From the NCBI RefSeq assembly GCF_005233515.1, contig NZ_QFZZ01000007.1, positions 186,001 to 250,000 of the forward strand: DNA of 64,000 nucleotides. Reading direction: 5' to 3'. This stretch comes from Pseudomonas sp. CFBP13508. GTDB lineage: Bacteria > Pseudomonadota > Gammaproteobacteria > Pseudomonadales > Pseudomonadaceae. Shown piece by piece: positions 43,726 through 52,385 of the stretch; position 1 is the stretch's first letter, and every line of letters begins with the position of its first letter. Under the pieces are notes generated by a model. The model was not told the DNA's origin. It ran no database searches and saw nothing but the letters and a program-made list of their open reading frames with translations. The position numbers were made by a program, and so were the translations under genes.

Positions 43726-45756
43726 TCAGACGCGAAACGCGCTGATCAGTTGTTTGAGCTCAACCACCTGCGCCGACAGCGCGCGGCTGGCATCTTCGGT
43801 CTGGTGCGCACCTTGCGCTGTGCGTTCGCCAGCGCGGTTGATTTCGACGATGTTCTGGTCGATGTCATGGGCCACGGCGGTCTGCTGTTCGACGGCAGCG
43901 GCGATCTGCTGGTTCTGATCGACGATCATGCCCACCGCGCCAAGAATGTTTTCCAGCGCCTGCTGGACTTTTTCCGACTGGCCAACCGTGCCGTTGGCCA
44001 TCTGATGGCTGACGCCCATGGCCTTCACCGCCGCGCCGACGCCACCGTGCAGCTTGGCGATCATCTGCTCGATTTCTTCGGTCGATTGCTGGGTACGCTT
44101 GGCCAGCGTGCGCACTTCATCAGCGACCACGGCAAAACCGCGCCCCTGCTCGCCGGCTCGCGCGGCTTCGATCGCCGCATTGAGCGCCAGCAGGTTGGTC
44201 TGTTCGGCGATGCTCTTGATCACCTCTAGCACACGGCTGATCGACTGGCTGTCGCTGGCCAGTTGATTGATCACCAGCACCGACTGATCGATTTCGCTGG
44301 CCAGCGCGGCAATGCTGCCCTGCTGCGATTCCACCAGCCCGCGACCGCTCAGGGTCTCATCGTTGACGCTGTGGGCGCTGCTCACCGCAGCGGCGGCACT
44401 GCGAGCGACTTCCATTGAAGTCGCCGACATCTGGTTCATCGCCGTCGCCACTTGTTCGATCTGCGTACGCTGCCCGGCCACGGCCTGATTGCTCTGTGCC
44501 GACACGCTTTCCACCTGCCCGGCCTGACGTTCGACCTCGCCGACGGTATGACCGACGCGCTCGATCAGGTCGTGAATCTTTTTCACCGTGCCGTTGAACA
44601 CCTCGCCCAACTCGCCCAGTTCATCGCGGCTGCTGGCCTTGAAGTTGACAGTCATGTCACCGGCCGCGACCTTGTCCATCATCGCGCCCAGGCTTTTCAG
44701 AGTGGTGCGGGTCGAGGCGTAGAAACCGCCATAAAGATAGAAAATCAGCACGAACACCACCGACAGCGCCGAGGCTTGCAGAATCATGTGCGTGCGGTTC
44801 TGCGCCAGTCGCTGCTGCAACTGGTTGTCGAGGAATTTCAGCGTGGCCTGATTGAGCTGATAGGTGTGTTCCATCAGCCCGGTGACCTGATCGTAGAATG
44901 CCTGCCACGGCGCATCGAGGGTGTCGGCCATCACCACTTGCTCTTCGAATAGCTCGCTGGCCTGCTTGAGCGAAGCCTTGCTGCTGTCGGCCTGGGCACT
45001 GAGGGATTCGCGTGCGGCGTTGCTGGAGCCGAGGGCGTCCTGCAGTTTCAGGGCGTACTCGGCCTGGAGTTTTTCGATCTGCACCAGCAGCTCGTCAAAA
45101 CGCGTGCTCGAGGAACTGTTGAGAAAGCCCTGACCCAACGAATACGAACCCATCGCCCGGCCCTCGCCGAGGGTCTGCGTGACGCTAGGGGTAATCAGCG
45201 TGACCAGTTCGCTGAGCTGGCGAATGTCGCTCTGATTATCGCGGCTCAACCCGGCCTGACTGGTGATGATCTGGCTGAAAATCTGCGCACTGGCCAGCAA
45301 CTTGCCGATCAACGCGCTTTTGCTTTGCAGCGAGCTCTCCGCCTGCTGGGCCTTGAACGCGGCGATCATTTCATCGCGCTTGGCCTCGAACTGCCTGATC
45401 TGTTCGGGATCCTCGGTCATCGCCGTCAGCCCTTCGAGGCGCGCGAGCACGGCTTGCTCCAGCGTCTGGATCTGCGCTTCGACATTGCCGGCCTTGCCGG
45501 ACTGGCCGAGGCTGACATCGATCTGCACCAGATTGTTCAGGGTTTCCAGATCCCGGCGCAGGCTCAGGCTGCTGCCCAACAGGTCGAGGCTTTGCAGTTC
45601 GACGCGGGTGCCCTGAAATTCGCGATAGGAATCGCGCACCAGATAGAAATTGGTCACCAGCATCGGCACCAGGAACAGCACGCTGATCAGACTGAACTTC
45701 ATGCCGAAGCTCAGACGGTTCATCAGCGAGACGGCGGGATAGAGCAAGCTCTTCAC
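43726..45756 (-). CDS. Methyl-accepting chemotaxis protein with long helical sensor domain
   Basis: A 676-aa transmembrane chemoreceptor. TM1 is about 19-40 (FSLISVLFLVPMLVTNFYLV). A periplasmic, probably all-helical sensor spans about 41-330; TM2 is about 335-358 (ASALSVVFVLIFYLYGGFYA). HAMP follows (LKSLGAMMDKVAAGDMTVNF), then the signalling domain with hairpin tip LLALNAAIEAARAGEQGRGF. I chose the GTG at 45756 because AGGGAG precedes it. P. aeruginosa has a chemoreceptor in this place (PA4520). Ligand unknown. Confidence 0.92.
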   Translation of the reverse strand: MKSLLYPAVSLMNRLSFGMKFSLISVLFLVPMLVTNFYLVRDSYREFQGTRVELQSLDLLGSSLSLRRDLETLNNLVQIDVSLGQSGKAGNVEAQIQTLEQAVLARLEGLTAMTEDPEQIRQFEAKRDEMIAAFKAQQAESSLQSKSALIGKLLASAQIFSQIITSQAGLSRDNQSDIRQLSELVTLITPSVTQTLGEGRAMGSYSLGQGFLNSSSSTRFDELLVQIEKLQAEYALKLQDALGSSNAARESLSAQADSSKASLKQASELFEEQVVMADTLDAPWQAFYDQVTGLMEHTYQLNQATLKFLDNQLQQRLAQNRTHMILQASALSVVFVLIFYLYGGFYASTRTTLKSLGAMMDKVAAGDMTVNFKASSRDELGELGEVFNGTVKKIHDLIERVGHTVGEVERQAGQVESVSAQSNQAVAGQRTQIEQVATAMNQMSATSMEVARSAAAAVSSAHSVNDETLSGRGLVESQQGSIAALASEIDQSVLVINQLASDSQSISRVLEVIKSIAEQTNLLALNAAIEAARAGEQGRGFAVVADEVRTLAKRTQQSTEEIEQMIAKLHGGVGAAVKAMGVSHQMANGTVGQSEKVQQALENILGAVGMIVDQNQQIAAAVEQQTAVAHDIDQNIVEINRAGERTAQGAHQTEDASRALSAQVVELKQLISAFRV

Positions 45757-45880
45757 TGGAAGTCTCCCTTGGTTTTTCTTGTTTTTATTGGCAGGCGCGG
45801 GACGACAGCAGATAGCCACTATCGGGCGCTATCTCTGTATAGCGTAAATCGGCGGGAGGTTTTGTAACTTATGGTTAACT

Positions 45881-46013
45881 GTGGCGAGGGGATTTATCCC
45901 CGATGTGGCGCGCAGCGCCCCTAATAGCTGAATAGCCGTTGTATCTGATGAATGGTGGAACAGGGTTTTCAGGGCTGCGGCGCAGCCCATCGGGGATAAA
46001 TCCCCTCGCCACA
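45881..46013. repeat. Second REP family (TGGCGAGGGGATTTATCCCC type) as an inverted pair
   Basis: GTGGCGAGGGGATTTATCCC at the left is inverted at the right end, with inner complementary GCGCAGCGCCCC/GGCTGCGGCGCAGCC-like stems. It is distinct in sequence from the other REP pairs. Confidence 0.85.
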
Positions 46014-46032
46014 ATGAGTTTCACTCTGGGTA

Positions 46033-46872
46033 TCAGTGAACCAGAACCGTCCACAAGGCAAACCCGGCATACCACAGCACCGCCGCACGCAGCAGCAGTT
46101 CCCACAGGCAATCGAGGGTATTGATGCCGTCCGGGCCGACCACTGGCGGTGGGATTTCCCCGGCGGCCAGGCCGACCTTGTTGATCAACTGCGCAGCGCT
46201 GATGTTCCAGTTCAGCAGCTCATGCAGCATCACCCGGCTGACCGCGACGAAGTTGCCGACCAATGCAAGACTCGCCGCCAGCAAACGCACCGGCACCCAA
46301 TCGAAGGCATGACGCAGCTGTGCCGCACGCTCGACCAGCGCCACAGTGCTGCCGTGCTCTTCGGCCAGCGCCAACAGGCGATAGGCCAATGCCGCCACCG
46401 GGCCGAGGAGGAAATACCAGAAGATCACCGCAAAGAAACTCTGGTAGGCCTGCCACAGCAGATGCCCCTGCACTTGTTCAAGCAATTGCTCGCCGCTGTC
46501 GGCGCAGATGTCCAGGTCGCGCTTGGCCACGTGGGCCGCCGCTTGCAGATCCTCACGGCGCCAGGCATCGCGGAACGGCCCGAGGCCGCCGAGCAGATCG
46601 CCGCGTCCGAGGCTGTAAATCACCACCAGCAAATGCACCGGCAGCGCCAGCAGACCGTACGCCACCGGTTCCAGCACCAGCAGCAACAGCGCCAGCAACG
46701 CCACCGGGCACAGCACCAGAATCGTCAGCACCAGCCACGGTTGCCTGGCCAGCCGTTTGCTGTTTTCGAGTTTGTGCAGTTCGCGGATCCATCCGCCGTC
46801 GCGTTGAAGCCGATGACGCAGGGCCGAAAACTTCTCGATCCACACCGCCAGCAGTAACACCAGAAAACTCAT
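46033..46872 (-). CDS. ampE: Regulatory signalling modulator protein AmpE
   Basis: A 279-aa inner-membrane protein, partner of AmpD in beta-lactamase induction. Helices are visible at MSFLVLLLAVWIEKF, LVLTILVLCPVALLALLLLV, VIFWYFLLGPVAALAYRLLA and near the C-terminus; the conserved start EKFSALRHRLQRDGGW is present. Its ATG overlaps the ampD stop by 4 bp. Confidence 0.93.
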   Translation of the reverse strand: MSFLVLLLAVWIEKFSALRHRLQRDGGWIRELHKLENSKRLARQPWLVLTILVLCPVALLALLLLVLEPVAYGLLALPVHLLVVIYSLGRGDLLGGLGPFRDAWRREDLQAAAHVAKRDLDICADSGEQLLEQVQGHLLWQAYQSFFAVIFWYFLLGPVAALAYRLLALAEEHGSTVALVERAAQLRHAFDWVPVRLLAASLALVGNFVAVSRVMLHELLNWNISAAQLINKVGLAAGEIPPPVVGPDGINTLDCLWELLLRAAVLWYAGFALWTVLVH

Positions 46873-47429
46873 TGTCCTTCCTCTTTTGCCAGGGCTGCGC
46901 GGTAGCGTGCCCAGTCGAATGCCGGTCCCGGATCGGTCTTGCGCCCCGGCGCGATATCGCTGTGGCCACAGATACGCTGATCGGTGATCGCCGGAAAACG
47001 TTTCTGCAACTGCCGGGTCAGCGCCGTCAGCGCTCGATACTGTTCGTCGGTAAACGGCAGATCATCGGTGCCTTCCAGCTCGATGCCCACGGAAAAATCG
47101 TTACAGGTTTCGCGGCCTTCGAACAGCGAAACGCCGGCATGCCACGCCCGCGCAAGACAGGAGACAAACTGGGTGATCTTGCCGTCACGTTCGATCAGGA
47201 AATGCGCCGAGACGCGCAGGTCAGCGATGCCTGCAAAGTACGGGTGTTCGGTGACATCCAGACGATTCTGGAAAAATTCCTGCACCTTGCCCGTGGCGAA
47301 TTGCGCCGGCGGCAGGCTGATGTTGTGGATGACCAACAGGGACACTTCGCCCGCCGGGCGCTCATTGAAGTTGGGCGACGGGCAGATCTGCACGCCATGA
47401 CACCACCCGCTCGCGGGATCCAACTGCAT
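46869..47429 (-). CDS. ampD: 1,6-Anhydro-N-acetylmuramyl-L-alanine amidase AmpD
   Basis: A 186-aa cytosolic zinc amidase that recycles anhydro-muropeptides and so represses AmpR-dependent ampC. Zinc ligands: His in LLVIHNISLPP, and His and Asp in GHSDIAPGRKTDPGPAF. Substrate-loop residues are in RVSAHFLIERDGKITQFVSC. ATG 47429 follows AAGGA; a longer in-frame extension overlaps the upstream DUF1631 gene and is rejected. Confidence 0.95.
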   Translation of the reverse strand: MQLDPASGWCHGVQICPSPNFNERPAGEVSLLVIHNISLPPAQFATGKVQEFFQNRLDVTEHPYFAGIADLRVSAHFLIERDGKITQFVSCLARAWHAGVSLFEGRETCNDFSVGIELEGTDDLPFTDEQYRALTALTRQLQKRFPAITDQRICGHSDIAPGRKTDPGPAFDWARYRAALAKEEGQ

Positions 47430-47493
47430 ACCGATTCCTTCAACGCCGACCATGTGGGCGCCCAGTATGCCGCGATCCGCCCTCACCGCGCGA

Positions 47494-49674
47494 TCACTTG
47501 CCGCGATTGAGTCGCCGCAGGTCGCCCAGCACCGATTCCAGTGCGCGGTCGAATAGCAAGGTGTCATCCAGCGCACGCGCGGCGCCTCGGCTGAAAGCCA
47601 AGGCGAGGTCGGTGCGGCTGTGCTCCAGCACCTTCGTCCCGGTGCGGTCGACGAAGACATATTTGCCGGTCTCTTCGATGATCGCGGCGAGTTTGCAACG
47701 CAAGGTCTGTTCGTCGTCTGCGTCGAACACCACCCAGTGGCCCACACGCAACTGCTCGACCTGAGACAGACCGGCAGCGTCTTGCGCCAGGCGCGGCGCC
47801 GGGGCGGCTGCTGCCTGGTCGGCGCTGTGCTGCAAGACCTCGGGCGTGATTTCGATCAGCGGCGTAACGCTGTGCTCGGCTTCGTCGGAACGCTCCAGTA
47901 CGCGCACGTGCAGAGCCTCCAGCTCGCTGAAGAATTCGCTGGTGGCAAACGGGTCGAAAGCCGTGCTGCTGAGGCCATCGCGCAGCGACTTGAGCAAACC
48001 CGGGACCAGTGCCAGCAGGCGCAGGCTGGATTCGCCGTCGTCATGGCGCTGCACGCTCCAGACCAACTGTTCCATGGTCTGCACATCGGCGTGCCATTCG
48101 GCGGACTGATCACCGTGCTTGAGGCAGGTCAGCAACAGCACTTTGCTCCAGGCCTGCTGGACGAAACTCACCACCGTCGCCGGCAGCACTTTGCCCAGCA
48201 GCGCCTGTTGCAACGCCTGCGCAACGCGATGCTGAGCCAGCTCGGCCTTCGCCCGGCCTTCCTCGGCATCGCGCAAGCGTTGTTCAAGCAGTTCGGTGCG
48301 GCGGCGTTCTTCCTGGGTGAAGGCGAGGAAGTCGGCGAGCAGTTCGGAGAAGATCGCCGGGTCGTCAACAAAATCACTCAGCAAGCGTTGCACCACTTGC
48401 TCGATGCGCACGTAGAGGCTGTCCCGCTCAGCGCCGTCAAAATCGCTCCAGCCCATTGCGGCCTCGGCGATTTCGTTGAGCAGGCGCCGCGCCGGGTGCG
48501 TGCTGCGGCTGAAGAAACTCTTGTCGAGCACGGCGACCTTGAGCATCGGAATCTGCAATCGGCCGATCAGCGCCTTGAGCGCGTCAGGCAGGTTGCGATC
48601 ATCGAGGATGCAGTCAAAGACCATGGCGATCAGGTTGATCACATCTTCGTCTGCGGGCGCGACGACACGGGAGCGGCCGCTTCTGACGCTGACCCGGGTC
48701 AGCAGCTGCTCGAGCTGATGGCGCAGATCGAAATCTTCCTGAGCCTCGAGCGCCGGTACGTATTGCTGCAAGTGCGACAACAAGCGCAGCAGATCACGGG
48801 TATTGATCGGGTGCGCCGGGGCGCCGGGTTCCAGTGTGGGTGTGACGCGGCCACGCACCTGGGCGAGCAATTGCTGCATCGCCACGAATACTTCCTCGAC
48901 GCCTTCGTCCGCTGGCGGCGACTCGCCGAGATCTTCAATCAATGTGTCGCTGTCCGCAGGCTCGACAACACGACGAGCCATGGCGGGCTTCAGATGTGGC
49001 AACACGCCGGTGGCGAGCAACAGCTGATTGGCCTCGCCATACAGCTGCTCAGTGTCAGCCAGCACATAGCGTTCGAACAGCTTGAGCAGGATCAGCTTGA
49101 CCTTGATCTCGACGCCGAGGTTACGCCCGGCCTGCAGGAAATATTCGCAGAGCATCGCCGGACTCAGCGGGTTGTGCTGATCGTCCAGACGCTTGCCGAG
49201 CATGGAGCTGAAGCGTGCAGTCAGTTGATCGAGAGCGAAGCCGTCGCGCTTGAGCACGCGACTGACCATGGTCTGCACGGCCACGGTGCGCTCCATGGCA
49301 TCGGTGCGCGGCGCCGATTCTTCGACCACCGGCGTGCGTGGCAGGGTGTTGGCGGCGGGATCGTATTGGGTAAGGCTGGCGAAAGCCTCAAAGAACAGTT
49401 CAAGAAAGCCGCGCTCGATGTTCTTGCGCTTGAGGCGCAGGTCGCGCATGGCTTCGAAAAAGATGTTCTGATCGACGTCGTTGCGCGCCCGGTCGGCCAT
49501 TTCGAACAGCGTGTCGTCGGCGTTATCGAACAGCTCCTGCAAATCGTGGCGCAGCTGCTGCGCCGCCTTGTCGCGAACCTGCAACAGAATCACCGGCAAG
49601 CGGGCAAGCGGCGAGTGGTCCGCCAGATCGGCAGTCGCCCGGTGCAAAGGCACCACTTTCCCGTCGTTGCGCAT
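47494..49674 (-). CDS. DUF1631 family protein
   Basis: A 726-aa cytosolic protein of the DUF1631 family, largely helical and acidic (LPVILLQVRDKAAQQLRHDL, RNDVDQNIFFEAMRDLRLKR, SPAMLCEYFLQAGRNLGVEI). The C-terminal 90 residues (QLRVGHWVVFDADDEQTLRC, KLAAIIEETGKYVFVDRTGT) look like a small beta-barrel, possibly PilZ-like, but I do not see a clear RxxxR c-di-GMP motif. It lies between ampD and nadC as in P. aeruginosa (PA4523). Function unknown. Confidence 0.88.
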   Translation of the reverse strand: MRNDGKVVPLHRATADLADHSPLARLPVILLQVRDKAAQQLRHDLQELFDNADDTLFEMADRARNDVDQNIFFEAMRDLRLKRKNIERGFLELFFEAFASLTQYDPAANTLPRTPVVEESAPRTDAMERTVAVQTMVSRVLKRDGFALDQLTARFSSMLGKRLDDQHNPLSPAMLCEYFLQAGRNLGVEIKVKLILLKLFERYVLADTEQLYGEANQLLLATGVLPHLKPAMARRVVEPADSDTLIEDLGESPPADEGVEEVFVAMQQLLAQVRGRVTPTLEPGAPAHPINTRDLLRLLSHLQQYVPALEAQEDFDLRHQLEQLLTRVSVRSGRSRVVAPADEDVINLIAMVFDCILDDRNLPDALKALIGRLQIPMLKVAVLDKSFFSRSTHPARRLLNEIAEAAMGWSDFDGAERDSLYVRIEQVVQRLLSDFVDDPAIFSELLADFLAFTQEERRRTELLEQRLRDAEEGRAKAELAQHRVAQALQQALLGKVLPATVVSFVQQAWSKVLLLTCLKHGDQSAEWHADVQTMEQLVWSVQRHDDGESSLRLLALVPGLLKSLRDGLSSTAFDPFATSEFFSELEALHVRVLERSDEAEHSVTPLIEITPEVLQHSADQAAAAPAPRLAQDAAGLSQVEQLRVGHWVVFDADDEQTLRCKLAAIIEETGKYVFVDRTGTKVLEHSRTDLALAFSRGAARALDDTLLFDRALESVLGDLRRLNRGK

Positions 49675-49884
49675 CCAAGCCTCCTGAAACGGTGATTCGG
49701 TTCGTCGCTTTCGACACTGCCCCAGCGGAGTCGTTCGTCAAAGCCATGACGTCAAATACAAGGCGGATTATCTGGCAAAAGATGTCGACGATGCTATAGG
49801 CCTCAGGGTTTCCCCTATACGCCACGCCCACGCACTCGGCTCAGAAAAAATCGACCAGATGCGTCAGGCACGCGCGTTCTCGCC

Positions 49885-49914
49885 TTGGGTTGGCTCGCGC
49901 CCTGCCCCTATAAT
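49885..49914 (+). promoter_or_regulatory. nadC: Sigma70-type promoter of nadC
   Basis: TTGGGT (49885-49890), 18-bp spacer, exact TATAAT (49909-49914), 28 bp before the start codon. Confidence 0.65.
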
Positions 49915-49941
49915 CGAACCACTTTGTTTGTGGAGTTCGTT

Positions 49942-50790
49942 ATGCCGAATCTACGTCTCGCCGATCTGACCGCCGAAATCGAAAACAACGTGCGCCGTGC
50001 GTTGCTCGAAGACGTCGGCAGCGGCGACATCACCGCGCAACTGATCCCGGCCGAACGCCTGGCCAAAGCCACCATCATCACCCGTGACGACGCCGTCATC
50101 TGCGGCACCGCGTGGGTCGATGCGGTGTTTCGCCAGCTCGATCCGCGTGTAGCGGTGCATTGGCAAGTGGTCGACGGCCAGCGGGTCAAAGCCAATCAGC
50201 CTCTGTTTCATCTGGAAGGCCCCGCGCGCTCACTGCTGACGGGGGAACGCAGCGCGCTGAACTTCCTGCAGTTGCTGTCCGGCGTGGCGACGCGCGCGCA
50301 GTACCTGGCGGACTTCGTCGGCGAGACGCAGGTCAAGTTGCTCGACACTCGCAAAACTCTTCCCGGCCTGCGCCTGGCACAGAAATACGCAGTGACCTGC
50401 GGCGGCTGCCACAACCACCGCATCGGTCTGTACGACGCCTTCCTGATCAAGGAAAACCACATCGCCGCCAGCGGCGGCATCGCCGAAGCCGTGGCCGCCG
50501 CACACAAGATCGCCCCGGGCAAACCGGTGGAGATCGAAGTGGAAAGTCTTGAAGAGCTGAAGCAGGCGCTGGAAGCCGGCGCCGACATCATAATGCTCGA
50601 CGAACTGAGCCTGGACGACATGCGCGAAGCGGTACGCCTGACCGCCGGCAAAGCCAAACTGGAAGCCAGCGGCGGCATCAACGAAAGCACGCTGCTGCCG
50701 ATCGCCGAAACGGGCGTGGATTACATTTCGATTGGTGCGATGACCAAGGATGTCAAAGCGGTGGACCTGTCGATGCGACTGAGCCTCTAA
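49942..50790 (+). CDS. nadC: Nicotinate-nucleotide diphosphorylase (carboxylating), NadC
   Basis: A 282-aa quinolinate phosphoribosyltransferase of NAD synthesis. Motifs: ALLEDVGSGDITAQLIP, GERSALNFLQLLSGVAT, LLDTRKTLPGLRLAQKYAVT, CGGCHNHRIGLYDAFLIKEN, ASGGINESTLLPIAETGVDY. ATG 49942 has GGAG upstream; a longer in-frame extension runs through the promoter and is rejected. Confidence 0.97.
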   Translation: MPNLRLADLTAEIENNVRRALLEDVGSGDITAQLIPAERLAKATIITRDDAVICGTAWVDAVFRQLDPRVAVHWQVVDGQRVKANQPLFHLEGPARSLLTGERSALNFLQLLSGVATRAQYLADFVGETQVKLLDTRKTLPGLRLAQKYAVTCGGCHNHRIGLYDAFLIKENHIAASGGIAEAVAAAHKIAPGKPVEIEVESLEELKQALEAGADIIMLDELSLDDMREAVRLTAGKAKLEASGGINESTLLPIAETGVDYISIGAMTKDVKAVDLSMRLSL

Positions 50791-50794
50791 ACGC

Positions 50795-50880
50795 AGCGGC
50801 AAGCTACAAGCTACAAGCTACAAGCTACAAGCCAAGCGACTTTGCTTTGACTTGCAGCTTGTAGCTAGAAGCTAGAAGCT
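50795..50880. repeat. Heptamer array and inverted counterpart
   Basis: Four or more tandem CAAGCTA units followed by an inverted block (GCAGCTTGTAGCTAGAAGCT), between nadC and the converging DUF6388-like gene. Same style as 3173-3382; it probably forms a hairpin and may act as a terminator. Confidence 0.75.
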
Positions 50881-50891
50881 CGCATCTGCTC

Positions 50892-51191
50892 TTATACGAC
50901 GAGATTATTCATCTCGCAGTACTCATACCACTCGACACCCAATACTTCCGCCGCTTCCTTGTGCAGCACGAGGCGCTGCGCCTCGAACTCCTCCGGCGTG
51001 CTCGTGTACTTGAGGGTCAGCTCCCACGGCTGCAAGCCCCGCGCTTCGGCTTCGTCCTCGAAGGCCCACTGGATCTGGTCTTTCTGATCATCGGGACTCA
51101 GGTCCTTGATCTCTTCCTTCAGGTCCGGCACATCCAGAAGGTATTTTTCCAGCGCTTGTTCGTGGCGTTGCTGTTGGGTCAATTCAGTCAT
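50892..51191 (-). CDS. DUF6388-like small protein
   Basis: A 99-aa soluble acidic protein of a small family I know from Pseudomonas (DUF6388, from memory). It is charged and helical: DLSPDDQKDQIQWAFEDEAE, LQPWELTLKYTSTPEEFEAQ, VLGVEWYEYCEMNNLVV. ATG 51191 was chosen over an in-frame start 24 codons upstream because the extension looks untranslated. Function unknown. Confidence 0.75.
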   Translation of the reverse strand: MTELTQQQRHEQALEKYLLDVPDLKEEIKDLSPDDQKDQIQWAFEDEAEARGLQPWELTLKYTSTPEEFEAQRLVLHKEAAEVLGVEWYEYCEMNNLVV

Positions 51192-51495
51192 GGGGTTCTC
51201 GCTGATCTTAGGAATGGAGGATGGATCTGGATCATCAAGGATCTCTCTGACGCAGGAAGTCATTGGAAGCTCGGTTTTTCCTGGCCTTCAGGACCATTCG
51301 TGGATCATCTGAAAACAACGGCGCTTGCTTGTCTGGTACGAAGGAATCCTAACAGAGACGCAAGCCAGTGCAACCGGCGGAATGAAATGAAGGGTGGTAT
51401 GCGCTTGGTTACAGTTTCCTGTTTCCATGCGCGAAATTCACTGCGTATAAATCCTCGCCATCGCCTTTGAGGTCAAGGCGAACGAAACCTTCACA

Positions 51496-51524
51496 TTGAC
51501 CGCCCAAAAACAGGCAACTATATT
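51496..51524 (+). promoter_or_regulatory. Sigma70-type promoter of hicAB
   Basis: TTGACC (51496-51501), 17-bp spacer, TATATT (51519-51524), 21 bp before hicA. Confidence 0.7.
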
Positions 51525-51531
51525 CAGTTGC
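51514..51531. promoter_or_regulatory. Palindromic operator over the hicAB -10 box
   Basis: GCAACT / AGTTGC arms with a 6-bp spacer enclose the -10 hexamer, as expected for an autoregulatory HicB/HicAB binding site. Confidence 0.55.
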
Positions 51532-51545
51532 AATCATAGGCCAGC

Positions 51546-51797
51546 ATGTCAAAGACTGAAAAACTTCTCGCCAAACTAGTCAACGGCCACAGCGCATTCA
51601 CATGGTCCGAGCTTGTTACCCTGTTGGGGCGCCTTGGTTACTCTCAGCTGGAAGGATCAGGTAGCAGGATCAAATTCGACAACGGGAATCCGAGCGCAAT
51701 GATCAACCTGCACAAGCCACATCCCGGAAATGAAATCAAAACATACGCAAGACGTCAGATTATCGAGCAACTGAAAACAGGAGGCCTGATTCCATGA
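51546..51797 (+). CDS. hicA: HicA family toxin (mRNA interferase)
   Basis: An 83-aa HicA toxin with a double-stranded-RNA-binding-like fold: helix KLLAKLVNGHSAFTWSELVT, then GYSQLEGSGSRIKFDNG, the catalytic-His region NLHKPHPGNEIKTYARRQII. Expected to cleave mRNA until bound by HicB. It overlaps hicB by 4 bp and looks more AT-rich than its surroundings. Confidence 0.9.
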   Translation: MSKTEKLLAKLVNGHSAFTWSELVTLLGRLGYSQLEGSGSRIKFDNGNPSAMINLHKPHPGNEIKTYARRQIIEQLKTGGLIP

Positions 51798-52135
51798 GTT
51801 CCCAGCTGCACTACAAAGGCTATGTTGGCTCTATCGAGGCGAGCACGGAAGATAAGTGCCTGTTCGGAAAACTCCTTTTCATCAGGGCGCTGGTTAATTA
51901 TGAAGGACAAACGGTGGCTGAACTGGAAGCAGCCTTTCGCGAGGCGGTAGATGACTATTTACAAACCTGTCAGCAGCTCGGGCAGAAGCCTGAAATCCCA
52001 TGCAAAGGATCGTTCAATGTTCGCATCGGTCACGATCTGCATTTAGCAGCGGCTCTGGCGGCAACCCGTCAAAATTTGTCGCTGAATGATCTGACACGTC
52101 AAGCACTGAACGAATACCTCCAACACCACGCATAA
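51794..52135 (+). CDS. hicB: HicB family antitoxin
   Basis: A 113-aa antitoxin. The N-terminal HicB fold (LHYKGYVGSIEASTEDKCLF, GQTVAELEAAFREAVDDYLQ) neutralises HicA. The C-terminal ribbon-helix-helix part (KGSFNVRIGHDLHLAAALAA, SLNDLTRQALNEYLQ) should bind the palindrome at 51514-51531. Its ATG overlaps the hicA stop. Confidence 0.92.
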   Translation: MSSQLHYKGYVGSIEASTEDKCLFGKLLFIRALVNYEGQTVAELEAAFREAVDDYLQTCQQLGQKPEIPCKGSFNVRIGHDLHLAAALAATRQNLSLNDLTRQALNEYLQHHA

Positions 52136-52155
52136 AACCGACGGCGAAAATTTTT

Positions 52156-52228
52156 TGCCCGAGACAGGAATCGAACCTGCGACCTTCGCGTTACGAGTGC
52201 GCTGCTCTACCGGCTGAGCTACACGGGC
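52156..52228 (-). tRNA. tRNA-Thr (CGT)
   Basis: The minus strand reads GCCCGTGTAGCTCAGCCGGT at the 5' end, an anticodon loop CTCGTAA with anticodon CGT, TTCGATTC in the T-loop and CTCGGGCA at the 3' end. CCA is not encoded. It lies 20 bp beyond hicB, converging on it. Confidence 0.93.
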
Positions 52229-52321
52229 GGTGGGCTAAACCTAGCACCGGTCTCGAGCTGCGGCAAATTTGTGGGTTGTCTGATGGTTTTCTTTTGAGAA
52301 CTACAATTTCTTTATTTCAGA

Positions 52322-52358
52322 TAAAAAAATGCCCCCGCCGTTTGCACGGCGGGGGCAT
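52322..52358 (-). terminator. Intrinsic terminator of pnp
   Basis: Perfect stem ATGCCCCCGCCG / CGGCGGGGGCAT with a 6-nt loop and a T-run on the minus strand; 28 bases after the pnp stop. Confidence 0.92.
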
Positions 52359-52385
52359 CTTCATTGCGCTAAAGCGTTGGGGTGA

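Noticed and set aside
50795..50880. Possible CRISPR-like array
   Set aside because: Units are 7 bp without spacers and there are no cas genes; it is a simple tandem repeat with an inverted block.
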